Source: Bidens hawaiensis (Eukaryota > Streptophyta > Magnoliopsida > Asterales > Asteraceae). Taken from it: 64,000 nt of DNA. The stretch is taken from NCBI GenBank assembly GCA_021521415.1, contig JAIQDT010004976.1, forward strand, positions 124,001-188,000, given 5' to 3'. The position numbers were made by a program, and so were the translations under genes. The notes beneath the pieces are model-generated. The model made no database searches. It was not told where the DNA came from and saw only the letters and a list, made by a program, of their open reading frames with translations. Below, one piece after another: positions 45,551-57,893 of the stretch (position 1 is its first letter; every line of letters starts with the position of its first letter).

Positions 45551-46451
45551 TTTTGGTTTTGTTGTGGTTGATTGGTTTGGTTCACAGCAAAGTTTTGGTT
45601 ATGGGTTTTTCGTTTGTGGTTATTGTTGTTGCTGTTCTTGTGGTAGCGATTGGAGTTGTTGTTTTGGGCAGGTTTAGCTTTAGCTTTGGCTTCAGTGGAG
45701 GATTCAACTTTGGTTTTCTCGGTAGTAGGTTTGGAATCCTTTCGAGATAAGGTTCCATCTCGAACATGATCATCAGTCAATGAAGCAACAAGGGCTATGG
45801 CTTCCTCAATCGAGAGAGGGTCTCGACTGACCACAGCATCACGAAAAATCATGGGCAGTCCCCATATATACTTACGGATTCCGCGAGACATAAGGGTCAC
45901 CAAGTGGGGTACCAAATGGCTAAGTTCCTTGAAGTGGTTCGAGTAGGTTGAATTGTCACTACCAATCTATTTAAGTTCCTAAAACTCCGTCTCGAGCCTT
46001 TGAGGTTCATGCTCGGGACAAAACTCCTTCTTCATTGCATCCTTGATTTCCTCCCAAGGTAAGGTCGTAGCAACCTCAAAGCCTTGGAGGGCCTTAAAAG
46101 AGTTCCACCATCTGAGAGCTCGTTCCTCAAAGACGCTCGAGGCGAACCTAGTCTGCTTGTCGTCCGAACATTCACAGTAGATGAAAATGTTCTCCATCCT
46201 TTCAAACCAATTGAGGAGTTTAGTAGCATTCTCCTCGCTAAGGTAAGGGGTGGTTTAGCACTCATAAAATTCTTGTATTGAAAATTGCTCGGGGCAACTG
46301 AAGTAGCGGATCCATTGGAGTTGATGCTTTGCAGTTGGGTCACAACCTCGAGCAAAGTAGCAGCTAACTCTCTACTGATTCTAGCAGTCATACGACGATC
46401 ATGAGCAGCCAATGGACGACGATTGTTACGACGATTAAGTAGGGAAGACAT
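45551..46451 (-). pseudogene. X gag N-terminal part
   Basis: It starts MSSLLNRRNNRRPLAAHDRR (46451). After frameshifts it reads the retrotransposon gag core: MENIFIYCECSDDKQTRFAS, EERALRWWNSFKALQG, WEEIKDAMKKEFCPEHEPQR, then SRGIRKYIWGLPMIFRDAV and DPLSIEEAIALVASLTDD. An Asn/Lys/Gln-rich hinge (AKAKAKPAQNNNSNRYHKNS) follows and is cut by T1. This is the Retrotrans_gag-type domain of Ty3/gypsy elements. At least two frameshifts. Confidence 0.85.
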
Positions 46452-47727
46452 TCTGAGGGGACCAAAAATGAAATTTTATGAGGTGATGGGTAAGTTGTGT
46501 AAATGAGTCAATGTGAGAAAATGAGGAAACGTAACAAATTTGTGCTAGTGACTAATCATGACTTGAGGATAAGTCGTGATTTAAAATAATGTGAATGATT
46601 TTTTGAATATTTAAAAAAATAAAATTGTTTATTTCAAACTCCAATATAAAATGTTATTGGGTTGGACTTTCCATGGGCTTTCCATGGCAATATGAATGGC
46701 CCAACTAAATAACATAATATAAACTTTGTGAATTGGGCCTCCTACGAGCGATCCATGGCAGTTTAAATGGCCCCAATTACATAATGCAACTTAAATTTTT
46801 AGGAATTGGGCTTCCCATGAGCATTCCATAGTATTTTATTGGCCCAACTAAATAATGAGTAAAAAGTAATTGAGTTGGTCGGCCTATAAGCGTTACATGG
46901 CATTTTAACTGACTCAACTAATTAATGAATTATCAAATCAAGAGAGTTGGTCGGCCCATGAGCATTACATGGCATTTTAACTGATCCAACTATTAACAAA
47001 TTATCAATCTATAAAAATGAGTAGTCAGAGTATCTCGTGAACCACCACGGGTGATATTTCCAACCAAATATCGAATCAAAACGGGTTGAGAAATGGATAG
47101 TTGGAGTGTCCATGGGTTGTCATGGATTTTTCACCCAACTAAGCATTTAAAATAATTAAAACCAAAATATTGGAAGTTTTCGAATTTAGCCACGAACCAC
47201 CGTGTATTCGGTTTTTATAAAAGGAATGCAACCGTTTAACCAGTTACCTTTGACACTTAGGGTTCCGATCGTATGACATCTTGTTATGCTTTGGCCTAGA
47301 GACTCGAGTATGGTGGTCAAGTTATCCACCAGGTAAGGAATAGCGTCTTACCTTTCGTTCTTGGAACCGTTTTGCCAAGGCCCGACTCGTAGTTCTCTCA
47401 CCACCTACGGTTACTTACCGAACATATCATACTCCCATGCCCTAAGAAAAGAGAGTATAAACAAAACTCGGAAATTCTTAAGGAATTTCTCAAAATAAAA
47501 AGCAATCTACTAAAAATAAAAGATTTGATAAATATTTTTGCAGATGAGGCATAGCCTCGGAATTTTTGTGTGTGTAATAATTAAAATAAATAAAATATAA
47601 AATAAAATAATTAACCTATATAAGCAGTAAACAATTAATAAGCACATAAGGCAGTCAGATAAGCACGTACGGAGTCCTAAAAATATGTTTAGGACAATTT
47701 CTAACGACCTATCTTAAAACCTTCGGC
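46452..47727 (-). repeat. X leader with about six 72-bp repeats
   Basis: From 46655 to about 47160 diverged units of about 65-75 bp contain (plus strand) AGTTGG or TTGGGC, then CCCATGAGCATTCCATGGCA, then GGCCCAACTAA. Each unit is a small inverted repeat (AGTTGG with CCAACT). The remainder, 47160-47727, shows no coding frame. Confidence 0.75.
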
Positions 47728-47740
47728 TCTGATACCAATC
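47728..47740 (-). other. X primer binding site
   Basis: The minus strand reads GATTGGTATCAGAGCCG directly after the LTR end GTGTGACA; the same arrangement as in Z. Confidence 0.88.
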
Positions 47741-49343
47741 TGTCACACCCCAATCTAAGGCAGAAATGCCAGGGCGTGAGCTGATTGTTCACAGCTCAAA
47801 GGTACTATCATAAAATATAAACGTAATAAATTGCGGTAAATATAACCAAACCATGAGCAAATTAGATATAATTAAACCATTGCTATGCTAGCGGGTGTTG
47901 GCCACCGTGACAGTCGTATGCTCATACTATTAATAAGAATATGATGGACCTCTCCAAATGCGGTAAAATAAACAAATAATCATGTAGCAAGTATATTTGA
48001 TCGATCACACACAATTACACCTTTTCTAGTTTGAGATTATAGATAATACGAAATACGGATAATACGCCATTGCCCCAAAACTTGTGAAAATTCAGTAAAA
48101 TAGGGGAATGATAAAACCCACCTTAAATTGTAGGCAAATGAAAAAAAATAAGAATGAATTAAGAGAAAATAAGCAAATCATCCGTTAGAGCGTCAAATGA
48201 GATAACCCAACCAAACCTGAAACTTTGAGATAAGAAAATATGAGTAAAACCAAACTCGTTGCCACTGGAATCATTCCAAACGGATGTCTAGAACTCCGGT
48301 TATGTTAAATTAAACGTTTAAGCGAGTCGGTACTGACCAGAATCTGAACAGCAAGTCGGAAGTCGGGTTTTGGTCGGTACCCTTAAAATTTTGTTACGAG
48401 AATAAAAGTATTTTGTACCGAACGTCGGTTCTAACCAGAAGCATGAGAAAGTGAATAGTCAAACTTGTTGACTATTATGCCCTTAAACGGGTTTTGGACG
48501 AATTGACCTGTGAACGCCCTTCAATCTCAAAAATTGATTGAAGATTATTGACTAGGGAATATGTATGAATTATTTTACATTTGACAACTTACTCTAAAAA
48601 TGAATGATTCAACCAAAAAGTGGAGTCGAAGATTGTTGTAATTGTAAGGTCAACCTTCAAAGCTTGATTATTCGAATATAATGGCTAAAACGAAGAAGAT
48701 GATGGAGGATAGAAAAGGGTGACGGCTACGAATGCTTAGGTTTTAGGTAAAGTTTGTGGCAGATAACATAAGTGTTGTTTATATAGGATATACTGAAACG
48801 AACCAAATAAGGTTATTTTACTCGTTTAAGAAACCGAATAAGCTTTTAATGACCAAATCAATATAATGAGCAGTAAAATTCATACTTTGGCAAGGAGTAA
48901 TGAACGTAGACATGTACTTGGGCTATATTACTTTTCTTGGGCCTTAATTCACTCGATAATAGTCCAAAAATAAGCGATTTTTATGCCAAAAACGAACTAG
49001 GAAAGCTTAACAAACAAATAATTTGCGCAGCTAAGTCATGGCGGCGTGCGGCCACATGGGTGGCTTGCCACAGCGCAGCTCCCCCGCACCAAGGGGAAAC
49101 ATTTTAATATTTGTCAATATTAGTCCTTGTACTTCTTAATATGGTTAAATAATGAATATTTTATAGTTAAATTAAGGATTGAACCACTTTAAGAACATGA
49201 GGGGTATAAAATGTAAAATACAACTCTTATAGTTAAATTAAGGAAGATCTTTATCATTATATTATGATGATAAAGATCCGAATGATGATCGTAAATCGAT
49301 AAAACGAAAACGAATACGAATACGGAAAACCTGAAATGTTACA
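47741..49343 (-). repeat. X 5' LTR (1603 bp)
   Basis: In plus orientation TGTCACACCCC to GAAATGTTACA. The upper 1.08 kb matches 2532-3606. It is related to the W LTR (50090-52095), sharing TGTCACACCCCAA, ATTCCAAACGGATGT-like and GTTAAGCGAGTCGGTACTGA pieces. Confidence 0.9.
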
Positions 49344-50089
49344 CCTCGATCTTATATTTTGACTTTTGATCAAGATCAATCATCTATCGGTAGCTATCAC
49401 GAATGATAGTGAGTTCATGAACAAGTGATCATTGTGGTGTTTAACTGATTCATATTTGGATTTATAATAACCACAATGAGCACATTTTATTCATAAACCA
49501 CTAATGAAATAACATCGGTTTGCATCGAAACAGATTTAGAAGAACGAACCTCTTTTATTTTTGCCATGCAGGCAAAGTTATCTTACATATCATCGCTTCA
49601 AGTATCCGACTCTGTTTACGATTCCCCAGTTTTTTCCAGTATTTTAACAACCATTTCCTCTTCAAGCTTTTCAACCCGGTCAAACACAGTAAAGTTCGTG
49701 TGATTTCCATCAGAGGATACATTATCGAGCAGCTTATGTGACCAATCGATGTCATCTTGTGCTATTAATTCTTGTGGCCCACCAAATTTGGTATTATTAT
49801 CCCTAGAATTAGGTTTTTCCTTGGACAGATCAGAGTTGTTATACTTGTTGTTAGTGAAGTTTCTATCTTGAGTTTGTTGTACAAAATACTCCTTTCTCGG
49901 CTTGTCACACTCCTTGGAGAAATGGTCAAATTCTTGGCAATTGTAACTCTTTACCTTTAATTTATCAAAATTAATCCTCTTGCACATGGCAGGCAAGTAT
50001 TTACCAATCCGTTGCATGTATTTCACAAATTTGCGGACTATCATCGTCATGTTCCATTTAAGATCCATGAGTTGAAGATCATTGGGATC
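49344..50089 (-). pseudogene. Copia element C: gag C-terminus and spacer
   Basis: The minus strand encodes LQLMDLKWNMTMIVRKFVKY, RINFDKLKVK, then a knuckle SYNCQEFDHFSKEC (first Cys changed to Ser) and DKPRKEYFV, then PQELIAQDDIDWSHK. This is the Copia-type gag end plus spacer, similar to K (31085-31220). Below 49616 the frame decays (HCGYYKSKYESVK). It is cut by X at 49344 and by W at 50090. Confidence 0.8.
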
Positions 50090-52095
50090 TGTCACACCCC
50101 AACCTAGGGCGAAAATGCCAGGGCATGAGCATGATTGTTCACACTCGAAGATACTATTATAAATAAAATGTGACAATATCTATTAAGTTAATTATTTCCA
50201 AATACGATGCATAAATATTCAAAACACAAATAATTAATTTAATACATGCAATCCAGTCAAGATTTAAATAATAATTGTCTTTAATAAAACCCTAAGGTCT
50301 TTTAAATGTCCATACTTTAAACCCTAAGGTCTTTCTACCATTTGCCTTTGATACATTTGGTTTTCTGGCTCCAGAGGCTGTGAAATTTTTGAGTAGGGTT
50401 CAGCGCGTCGTACACGGAACCTCTTCAGCTTCTAGGTCCCAAAGCTTCGTTTTTAGCAGGATTGGCTTTGCTGTTCAAAAGGGGGTTGCGGCGCAACTTG
50501 TTGCCCGTTTGCCTGCCACTTTATTGTAATCGTCTTATAGTAAATTATATAAAAATACATTAAAATGGCAACTTGAATATGCGTAGAAAATAGAGTTTAT
50601 CAACAACACATGTTGAGTGAGATTATCACCAGTTTTTGCAATGATATAATATTAATATAATAGATAAAAGAAATAAGCAAAACGTAATAAATACGGTGAA
50701 TAAATCAAACAGTGAGCAAATAAGGTGTTAGTTTACCATTTCCAAGCGAATCGGGCGTTGGTAAATCAAACATGAGCAAGTAATAAGACCGTTGCCAAGC
50801 GAATTCGGCGTGGGTTAATAGTAATGGCCATACCATAAATGAGAATATGTTGGACCTCCCTGAATGCGATAAAGTAAACAAATAAGCAAGTAACAAATAT
50901 ATTTGATCAATCACACACAATTACACGTTTGCTATTTTTGTGTATATATGTAATATAAAAGAAAATATTAGTAACTACGCATATGTCCCCACAACTTGTG
51001 AAAACTTAGTAAAACAGGAGAATGATAAAACTCACCTTAAGTATTAGGCAAGTGAATAAATTAATGATAAACGGGTTAGTAATTAAGCAAGTCGTCCACT
51101 ACGAGTCGAACGAAACAAACTAACAGAACCTAAAACTTTGAGATAAGAAAATATGAGTAACAACGAACTCGTTGCCACTGGAATCAACCCAAACGGATGT
51201 TTAGAACTCCGGTTATTTTTAATTTAAAGTTAAGCGAGTCGGTACTGACCAGAATCCGAACAGCGAGTTGGAAGTTGGGTTATGGTCAGTAGTCTTAAAA
51301 TCTCGTTACAAAAATAAAAGTCTTCTGGACCGAAAGTTGGTTCCAACCAGAAGCGCGAGAAATTGACTAGTCAAAGATGATTATTTTGCCCTTAAACGGG
51401 TTTGAGTCCCATTGACCACCGAGACTCCCACAATCGACAAAATTGATTGAGCGATTCTTTTCTAGAGATAAAAATATACAATATTGAAGAAGACAACTTA
51501 CTCGAACGATGAATGGAACAAGAGATAGTCGACGTCAAAGGGTCTTGAAGCTTGAAAATCAACGAATGCTTGAAGAACTTGAAGAAACTGAAAAAACCGA
51601 CAATGGAGTAAGGGAATTTCGTGGGTTTTGAGAGGGTGGCTGGTATTGAAGTAATAGTTTAGGGTTTTTGGATATACCTTGTTTAAATATTAAGGGTTAA
51701 GGCTTGTTTATTAGGAAATAGCTCGTTTAGGAAACCGAATAATCAATTAATGACAAAATCGGGAATAATAACTTAAAGATTTCGGTTTGGTCAGCAATAA
51801 AACAAAATTGGAATGTTTTATAATATTAGTTGACATATCTTGAAGCTTAAGTTTCGTTAATTTAATCAAAAATAGGAAAGAATTGGCAAAACTAGTCCTT
51901 ATAGTTCCCGAAAATGCGATTTTTAGCCGTTTTAAGCGATTTTAAAGGTTTCAAAGGGCTATTTGGTATAAATGAAAGTTATGAAATTATAAAATAAGTT
52001 AAACCAAGTTAAATAGAAGTTTTAAATACTTTGAAAGATCCGAATTACATTCCCGAATCGGTTTAACCAAATACGAAAAATCTGAGATATTAAAG
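50090..52095 (-). repeat. W 3' LTR with about 0.5 kb of extra DNA
   Basis: In plus orientation it begins TGTCACACCCCAACC. It aligns with the X LTR at both ends but has an extra segment at about 50162-50670 not found in X. The high end (ATATTAAAG) is diverged from the GTTACA of X. Confidence 0.8.
50329..50529 (+). pseudogene. Captured coding fragment (FLPFAFDTFGFLAPEAV...) in the W LTR
   Basis: There is no ATG, but a 66-codon frame is open to TAA at 50527. It reads FLPFAFDTFGFLAPEAVKFL, then SRVQRVVHGTSSASRSQSFV, then FSRIGFAVQKGVAAQLVARL. From memory this is the conserved C-terminal block that follows LINE-like RT segments in many plant proteins of unclear name (FxPFAFDTFG, AIQKGxAAQLVARLP). 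The codons look real and the GC content (about 50 percent) exceeds that of its neighbours. Just upstream AACCCTAAGGTCTTT is duplicated (50287 and 50319). It is sense to the plus strand, antisense to W. Confidence 0.6.
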
Positions 52096-52774
52096 TCTCT
52101 CCTACTTTAGGGAATTTCGTCCCGAAATTAAGGAAAACTAAAGATAAAGTTTTTTAAAATAATTAAACTTTTAAGGATAATATCATAACATAGAACTTAT
52201 AATTATCTAAGCAACGCTCCAAACGACAATCCGATACGGGTACTTATATATAGGATGTACCAGCGGCGTATCCACCATGTCCTTATCATCTCAGCATTTG
52301 TAACATTACTCAAACTACTTTCGGTTCTAGATTATGACACACAATTGTACGTATTATGATTTCCATGCGAGGACTTGGATAATTATGTTTGCAACCATAA
52401 TTAGCTTTATCGTCGGATGGTCCGCATAATCCGTTCCATCATGTGGGTTATAAAACATTGAAAACAAAAATTTTAAGAGAAAGTAAATGTTTTGAAAATT
52501 TTAAATATAAATTCAAAAGTTATTTAATAAATGTTCGAGTTGGATTGAGAAAACCGTGTAATTTCTAAAACACATTTTGCTTATAAAGGAAAAATTTTGA
52601 AAATTGAAAGGAAACAAATTTTGTGAAACAAATGTTATTATGAATTGTGATAATTGAGAATGAGATAGAGGTACAAGATCCTAATAAATTAACGTTGATA
52701 TAAGAAAATTTATTCATGAGATGAAACGCTCAAAATAGTTCAAATTGAAATCATCCAATATCACAAATAACTAA
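52096..52774 (-). other. W 3' internal region
   Basis: Non-coding. It contains the purine tract region (52096-52130) and a block at 52250-52440 matching the Z 3' internal region in reverse. Ends at T2 (flank ACTAA). Confidence 0.6.
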
Positions 52775-53999
52775 TGTAACGCCCGTTAATTCCGGTTTCA
52801 AGAATTAAGGATTGTAGAGTATGTATAATTCTCGGGATTTATCTGACGTTCCTCAGAAACCTTTACTTCATCCCGGTACGTCTCATCGCTTACCATTTCT
52901 TCCAAGTTGCATTATTATTATTTTCCGGGGGCTAGAAGGAAAAAGTTTTATGATATAACACTAAACAAAAAAAAAAAACTAAACCCTAGTTCGCAGCAGC
53001 AGCGATCGGAAGGGCTTCCAGCCCCTCCCCCGATTCATTGCTTCGACTTTTTGATCGATTCCAAGCTGTTCAAGGTATGTACTACAATCCCCAACACTCT
53101 TTTTGCTCACCCCTAATCGTTTTGATGCTTAATTTTGCCGATACTTCTCATTGGACAGATTTTTGGCCAAGGCGTAATTGACCCACTTCCCATGGATAAA
53201 AATCAGAGTTTCCAGTATAGAAAGATCCCCAAGTATGGCATTTACATCATATTAAAATTTCGTGGTCATTGGAGGTGTTTAGGTCGGTCAATCGATTTTA
53301 GTTCGAAAACTAGGGTTTATCGGGTGTAGATTTGCAAATTGTTGAGTTTGATGCGTTAATTGATCGGGTGACCAACCGAATCAGTTTGTACAGACCTAGG
53401 GGAGTTTAAGGGCTGTGGAAAAATTATTTTTTTGATGCTCGGGGCTGTTTTGGTTAGTGCTTCGTCAATCGAGTTAGCGGTGCGCGAACTTTCATTTAAA
53501 TGTTAAAGTGAGAGTTGTAAAAAGGAACCGTCAACCCTATCAACTCAGGTGACATAATTATGATGAATGAAAGGATTAAAATGGGAATTTGGCCCATTTG
53601 GGGCTGTTTCGTTTAATAATTTGTTCTATGGTTCATTTCACACGTATTCGACTCGATTTGCCAAGTTGTTGGGCCATGGGCCAAGTGTTGGGCCTTGGGC
53701 CAAGTTGTTGGGCCTTGGGCCAAAGTGTTGGGCTTGAACGGCCCTTTAGGCAAGAGTGTTCTTACGGTCTAGTTTAGTAACGCGTTCTGTATAATTTACA
53801 GGCCCTTTCTTGTGATTGTGCACTTAGGGGTTTCCTAGCTCGTTGCAGGTGTTCGATTGATTTCAGGTGAGTTTATGATGCCCTTTTCACTCCTTTTTAC
53901 TTTTGGGCTAGCATGCACACCTAAGTGTTTCTTACATGATGAAATGTTTTTTTAACGAATTTATATAGGCTTGCTAGTATATGGTAGGCCTTGGGATGT

Positions 54000-54077
<78 letters not shown>

Positions 54078-54759
54078 ATACATTATTGCTTGGCCTATAT
54101 TTGGCGATGTTGTAGTCGTTTCGACTACTGATGTTGTGTATGCCTACTTTGTGTTTGCATGGACTGATGTTATGTGTTTGGGTTGTACGTTTGCTCGACC
54201 CTGATGTTATATGTGGATGTTATATATATAAACTGTTATATATATAGGGATGTAATTGGAAGGATGTTTACATATACATTTTGTATATGTATGTATAAGA
54301 TGTTTAGTTTTCGGTAATGATGATTTGATAGATGCACCCTTTTATATTTTTAAACTTTTGGTATGACAATCATAACTATTACTACTGATATTATTTACTT
54401 AAAACTTGAACTCACTCAGCTCAAGCTGACTTTGTGTGCATGTTAGTGTGAGTTTCAGGTTAGGAAGGGGATGCCTTATCGCTTGGACGTGCACGAAGCT
54501 ACTTGGACGGTGAAGGGCATACGGGAATTGAAGTTTTATAATTAAACATTTATTTTTGAAAGTTTTTATTTAAAGATAATCATGTTGATTTTGGGTAAAA
54601 TTCCCGGGTTTTGGGAACTCATTTACTTATTTACGTTTTCCGCCGAATTATACTCTGTGATGCTTATTTTAATGAAAATAATTGTTTTTAAGTTTAATTA
54701 TTTTACAAGTGTTTTGAATGAATACCAACTGTGGGGTTCCCTGGGTTCGGGGCCTTACA
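52775..54759 (+). repeat. T2 5' LTR (1985 bp)
   Basis: From TGTAACGCCCGTTAATTCC to TCGGGGCCTTACA. It matches 59878-61021 plus 63188-64000. The GGGCC array is short here (53660-53735, about four units). TA microsatellite at 54003-54070, dyad GTAGTCG/CGACTAC near 54110, hairpin at 54403-54434. Confidence 0.92.
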
Positions 54760-54761
54760 AG

Positions 54762-54773
54762 TTGGTATCAGAG
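54762..54773 (+). other. T2 primer binding site
   Basis: TTGGTATCAGAGAC, one change from the initiator Met tRNA complement, immediately follows the LTR. Confidence 0.85.
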
Positions 54774-55108
54774 ACTTGGTTCGAGGGATCCGAGGATCCC
54801 CGAATGCTTGGACTCGAACTGTAAGAAAAGAGACCAGTATGCCCACCGCGAGTAGCTGCACGCCAAGAGGTAACTTTTAATTAATTAGTCATTCCTTTAA
54901 ATTTAAAAGTTCCCGGTTTGTGATTAACTGTTTAAGTGTTAGATGGAAGGCTAACGAGGCTAGGGGCAGGGGGTGGTTAGGACGGGCGGGTAAAGTAAAT
55001 GACTAATTACACTTGATCAACGTCATTAGCAGTTTACCCTTACCTTACATGTTCTAATTACCACTTGTACTTGACCGTGTTAAAATTCTGTCTTTGTAGG
55101 GATAAGTC
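54774..55108 (+). other. T2 leader
   Basis: Non-coding, close to T1 40543-40870. It ends in TTTGTAGGGATAAGTC before the gag ATG. Confidence 0.8.
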
Positions 55109-56511
55109 ATGGTTAATACTCGAGCAGCTAAGAGAGGTGGCTCTAGTGTTCGTGGTCGTGGTCCTAAGCCACGTGCCGAAGCGGAGAGTGAGATTCCTAC
55201 TTCCCAGCAGGACACCCCGATTCATGAGGAGGGGGATAACCCTGCCTTAGATCCTGCTATTCGCGCGGCTATCGTGGATGAGGTTTACCAGGTGCTCCAT
55301 AGAGCCTTCCTGAGATCGTTGCTGAGGCTGTCAGGGCCATGGAGGAGTCACTAGTTGGTAAGGGTTCGGATAGGGGAAGGAAGAGTACGGAGGTACAGGT
55401 CGAAGAGGAAGAGGAAGTGTATATGCCGAGTGGGGATGAAGATGAGGTGCAGACAGTTAGTGTATCGACCCGGGGTTGCTCGTATGGTGACTTTAAGAAG
55501 TGCGACCCCACTTCCTTCGATGGTACTAAAGACGCTTTGGCAGCGCATCAGTGGGTGAGAGAGATGGAGGCTGTTCTGAGGGTTAGTAAGTGCAAGAGGG
55601 ATGACATGGTCACTTATGCTACCGCCTCGTTTCGTTCCGAGGCATTATGTTGGTGGGATAACTTGGTGCAAGCTATGGGTGATCGTTCGATTAGGAGGAT
55701 AACGTGGAATGAGTTGAAGAAATTGGTTCTCGATCAGTTTTGTCCTCCGCATGAATTGGATAAGATAGAACAGGAATTCTTGACCTTGAAGGCCGGTACT
55801 ATGTCGCATCGGGAGTATACCACCAAGTTTAACAAGATGGCTCGTTTAGGTCCCGATTTGGTTACTCCCGAAACCAAGAGGATTAAGAAGTACGTGAAGG
55901 GGCTTCCGATGGATATTCGTAGGGGTGTGTTGACTACCGACATGAACTCTTTTTACTCGGTGGTCACTCTAGCAGGTACGTTGTATGATCAGAGGGAGAA
56001 GTTACCGCCGCCCAAGAATAGGAAGGCATGAAACTCAAATTCGTACGGTAAGCGGCCCGGGGGAAGCAATTTTAATCCGTCTGAGAAAAGGGTAAAGACT
56101 GAGACTTCTGAGTTTAAAAGGGGTGTGGAGTTCGGTAATTGCAAGAAGTGCGGGAAGCCGCACAAGGGGGAATGTAGGATTGGGTCTGGCGCTTGTTTTC
56201 GTTGTGATAAGGTAGGACACCCCCATTTCGAGTGTCCGACATTGACCTGTTTCCGCTGTAAGGGTTCGGGTCACTTGGCATCAAACTGTCCTTCCAATAA
56301 GGCGGGGGGGTCCGGGCAGGGGACTTCCTTGAGGGGGAAGATGGATGAGAAGCCGAAGGCCAAGGCGAGGGCCTTCAACATCTCCAAGAAGGAAACGAAA
56401 GAGGATGCGGATGTCGTTTCAGGTACTTTTTCCTTATTTAGCTTTCATTCCATCGTTATAATTTCTTGTTCCTTTGAAATCGTATGTGTTAACTGTGTAG
56501 CTAAGCAGTAG
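55109..56511 (+). pseudogene. T2 gag with three CCHC knuckles
   Basis: It starts MVNTRAAKRGGSSVRGRGPK. A one-base shift near 55300 moves to the frame with an acidic stretch (VEEEEEVYMPSGDEDE) and the gag core (FKKCDPTSFDGTKDALAAHQ, EALCWWDNLVQAMG, WNELKKLVLDQFCPPHELDK, KRIKKYVKGLP). TGA at 56029 interrupts it. In the same frame come CKKCGKPHKGEC, CFRCDKVGHPHFEC and CFRCKGSGHLASNC. Gag forms the particle and binds RNA by these knuckles. Confidence 0.92.
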
Positions 56512-56522
56512 TATAATATCGT

Positions 56523-57156
56523 CCCAGGTACTTTCCTACTTGATGAGTTACAGGCTTCAGTTTTATTTGATTCGGGCGCCAGTAGGAGTTTTGTGTCCAC
56601 CACTTTCTGTTCCTTGTTTAATAAATCACCCGAGCGCGTAGTCGATGGGTTTGAGGTTGAGGTCGCCGTAGGAAAATCCGTGTCCGTGTCTAGGGCTATT
56701 CAGGGTGGTTCCATCGAGTTGTCTGGTTATAGATTCACGGTGCGATTGTATTTGATGCCGCTTGGTTGTTTCAATGTGGTGATTGAGATGGATTGGCTCG
56801 CGAATGTTGATGCTTAGATCATTTGTGGTCAGAAACTCGTTCGTCTAAGGGCCCCGGATGGGACTCGAATTACGGTCTTCGGTGATCGGAATGTTGCGAC
56901 GCAACATATTATATCCATGCTTAAGGCGGGAAAGTTGATGCAGCGGGGGTGCGGGGCGTATCTGGCCTATGCTATGAATGTGAATACCGAGGTGGTTACC
57001 GTTGATGATGTTCCTATTGTTCGGGATTTCCCGGATGTATTTCCAGATGATTTGTCAGATGTGCCGCCGGATCGCGAGGTCAAGTTCCAGATAGACCTTG
57101 TACCGGGCGCCAAGCCCGTTGCTCGAGCTCCCTACCGTCTAGCGCCAAATGAATGA
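56523..57156 (+). pseudogene. T2 protease and PR-RT linker
   Basis: It reads TFLLDELQASVLFDSGASRS (retropepsin DSGAS) through CFNVVIEMDWLANVDA, then TAG at 56815. It then resumes with [35 protein letters not shown] and [10 protein letters not shown] one-base loss at about 57150 shifts the frame before RT. Confidence 0.9.
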
Positions 57157-57893
57157 AGGAACTTATGGCTCAGTTGGAATACTTGCTCGATAAGGGCTTT
57201 ATTCGACCGAGTATCTCGCCTTGGGGTACCCCGGTCTTGTTCGTTAAAAAGAAGGACGGTAGCATGCGAATGTGCATTGACTACCGTGAGTTGAATAAGC
57301 TCACTGTTAAAAATCGGTACCCGCTCCCGAGGATCGACGACTTATTCGATCAACTCCAAGGGGCTAATTGGTTCTCGAAGATCGACCTTAGGTCCGGGTA
57401 TCATCAGCTAAAGATTCGGGAGGAAGATATTCCTAAGACTGCCTTCCGCACTCGTTATGGACATTACGAATTTCTGGTGATGTCTTTCGGTTTGACCAAC
57501 GCACCTGCTGCGTTCATGGATCTTATGAACCGGGTGTGTAGACCGATGCTCAATCGTTCGGTTATTGTGTTCATCGACGACATTCTTGTGTACTCTAAAA
57601 GTGAATCCGATCACGCCGGTCATCTCAGGGAAGTGTTGGAGGCTCCGCGGAAGAACAAATTGTATGCGAAATTTTCTAAGTGTTCCTTCTGGTTACATGA
57701 GGTTCAATTCTTGGGCCATGTTATTAACCCGAGTGGTATTCTGGTTGACCCTGCAAAGGTGGAAGCCGTGAATGAATGGGAGTCTCCTAAGTCTCCAACT
57801 GAAATCCGTAGTTTCCTGGGTTTGGCGGGGTATTACCACCGCTTTTATTCCCGATTTTTTGAAAATTGCTTCTTCACTGACCAAGCTGACTAA
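57153..57893 (+). pseudogene. T2 reverse transcriptase
   Basis: A 246-codon open frame. It has [81 protein letters not shown] (catalytic DD intact) and FLGLAGYY. One extra T in CTTTTATTCCC (near 57842) shifts the frame in the connection region. Confidence 0.92.

Larger units (their letters stand above)
2532..49343 (-). mobile_element. Ty3/gypsy chromovirus X (minus strand, heavily interrupted)
   Basis: In minus-strand order it has: 5' LTR (49343-47741), initiator-Met tRNA-type PBS, leader with repeats, gag (46451-45551, split by T1, resuming at 37753), PR-RT-RH (37401-35584), RH-IN (35583-34795), then a break filled by K and Y, IN C-terminus plus chromodomain (4253-3614) and a truncated 3' LTR (3606-2532). 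The LTR copies align over about 1075 bp. About 100 integrase codons are absent at the K/Y junction. The chromodomain places it among the chromoviruses, probably Tekay/Del-like. Target duplication is lost because the low-coordinate LTR end is deleted. Confidence 0.85.
50090..52774 (-). mobile_element. Element W, 3' end (X/Z family; continues past T2)
   Basis: A minus-strand 3' LTR (50090-52095) is followed by internal DNA with the same GGGAATTTCGTCCCGAAATT block as X. It is inserted in the C gag after GGATC (50085-50089). T2 interrupts it at 52775; the rest lies beyond the window. Confidence 0.75.

Noticed and set aside
55065..55250. Overlapping frame beginning before the T2 gag
   Set aside because: Shadow of gag; the MVNTRAAKR start at 55109 follows a conserved leader and agrees with the gag family.
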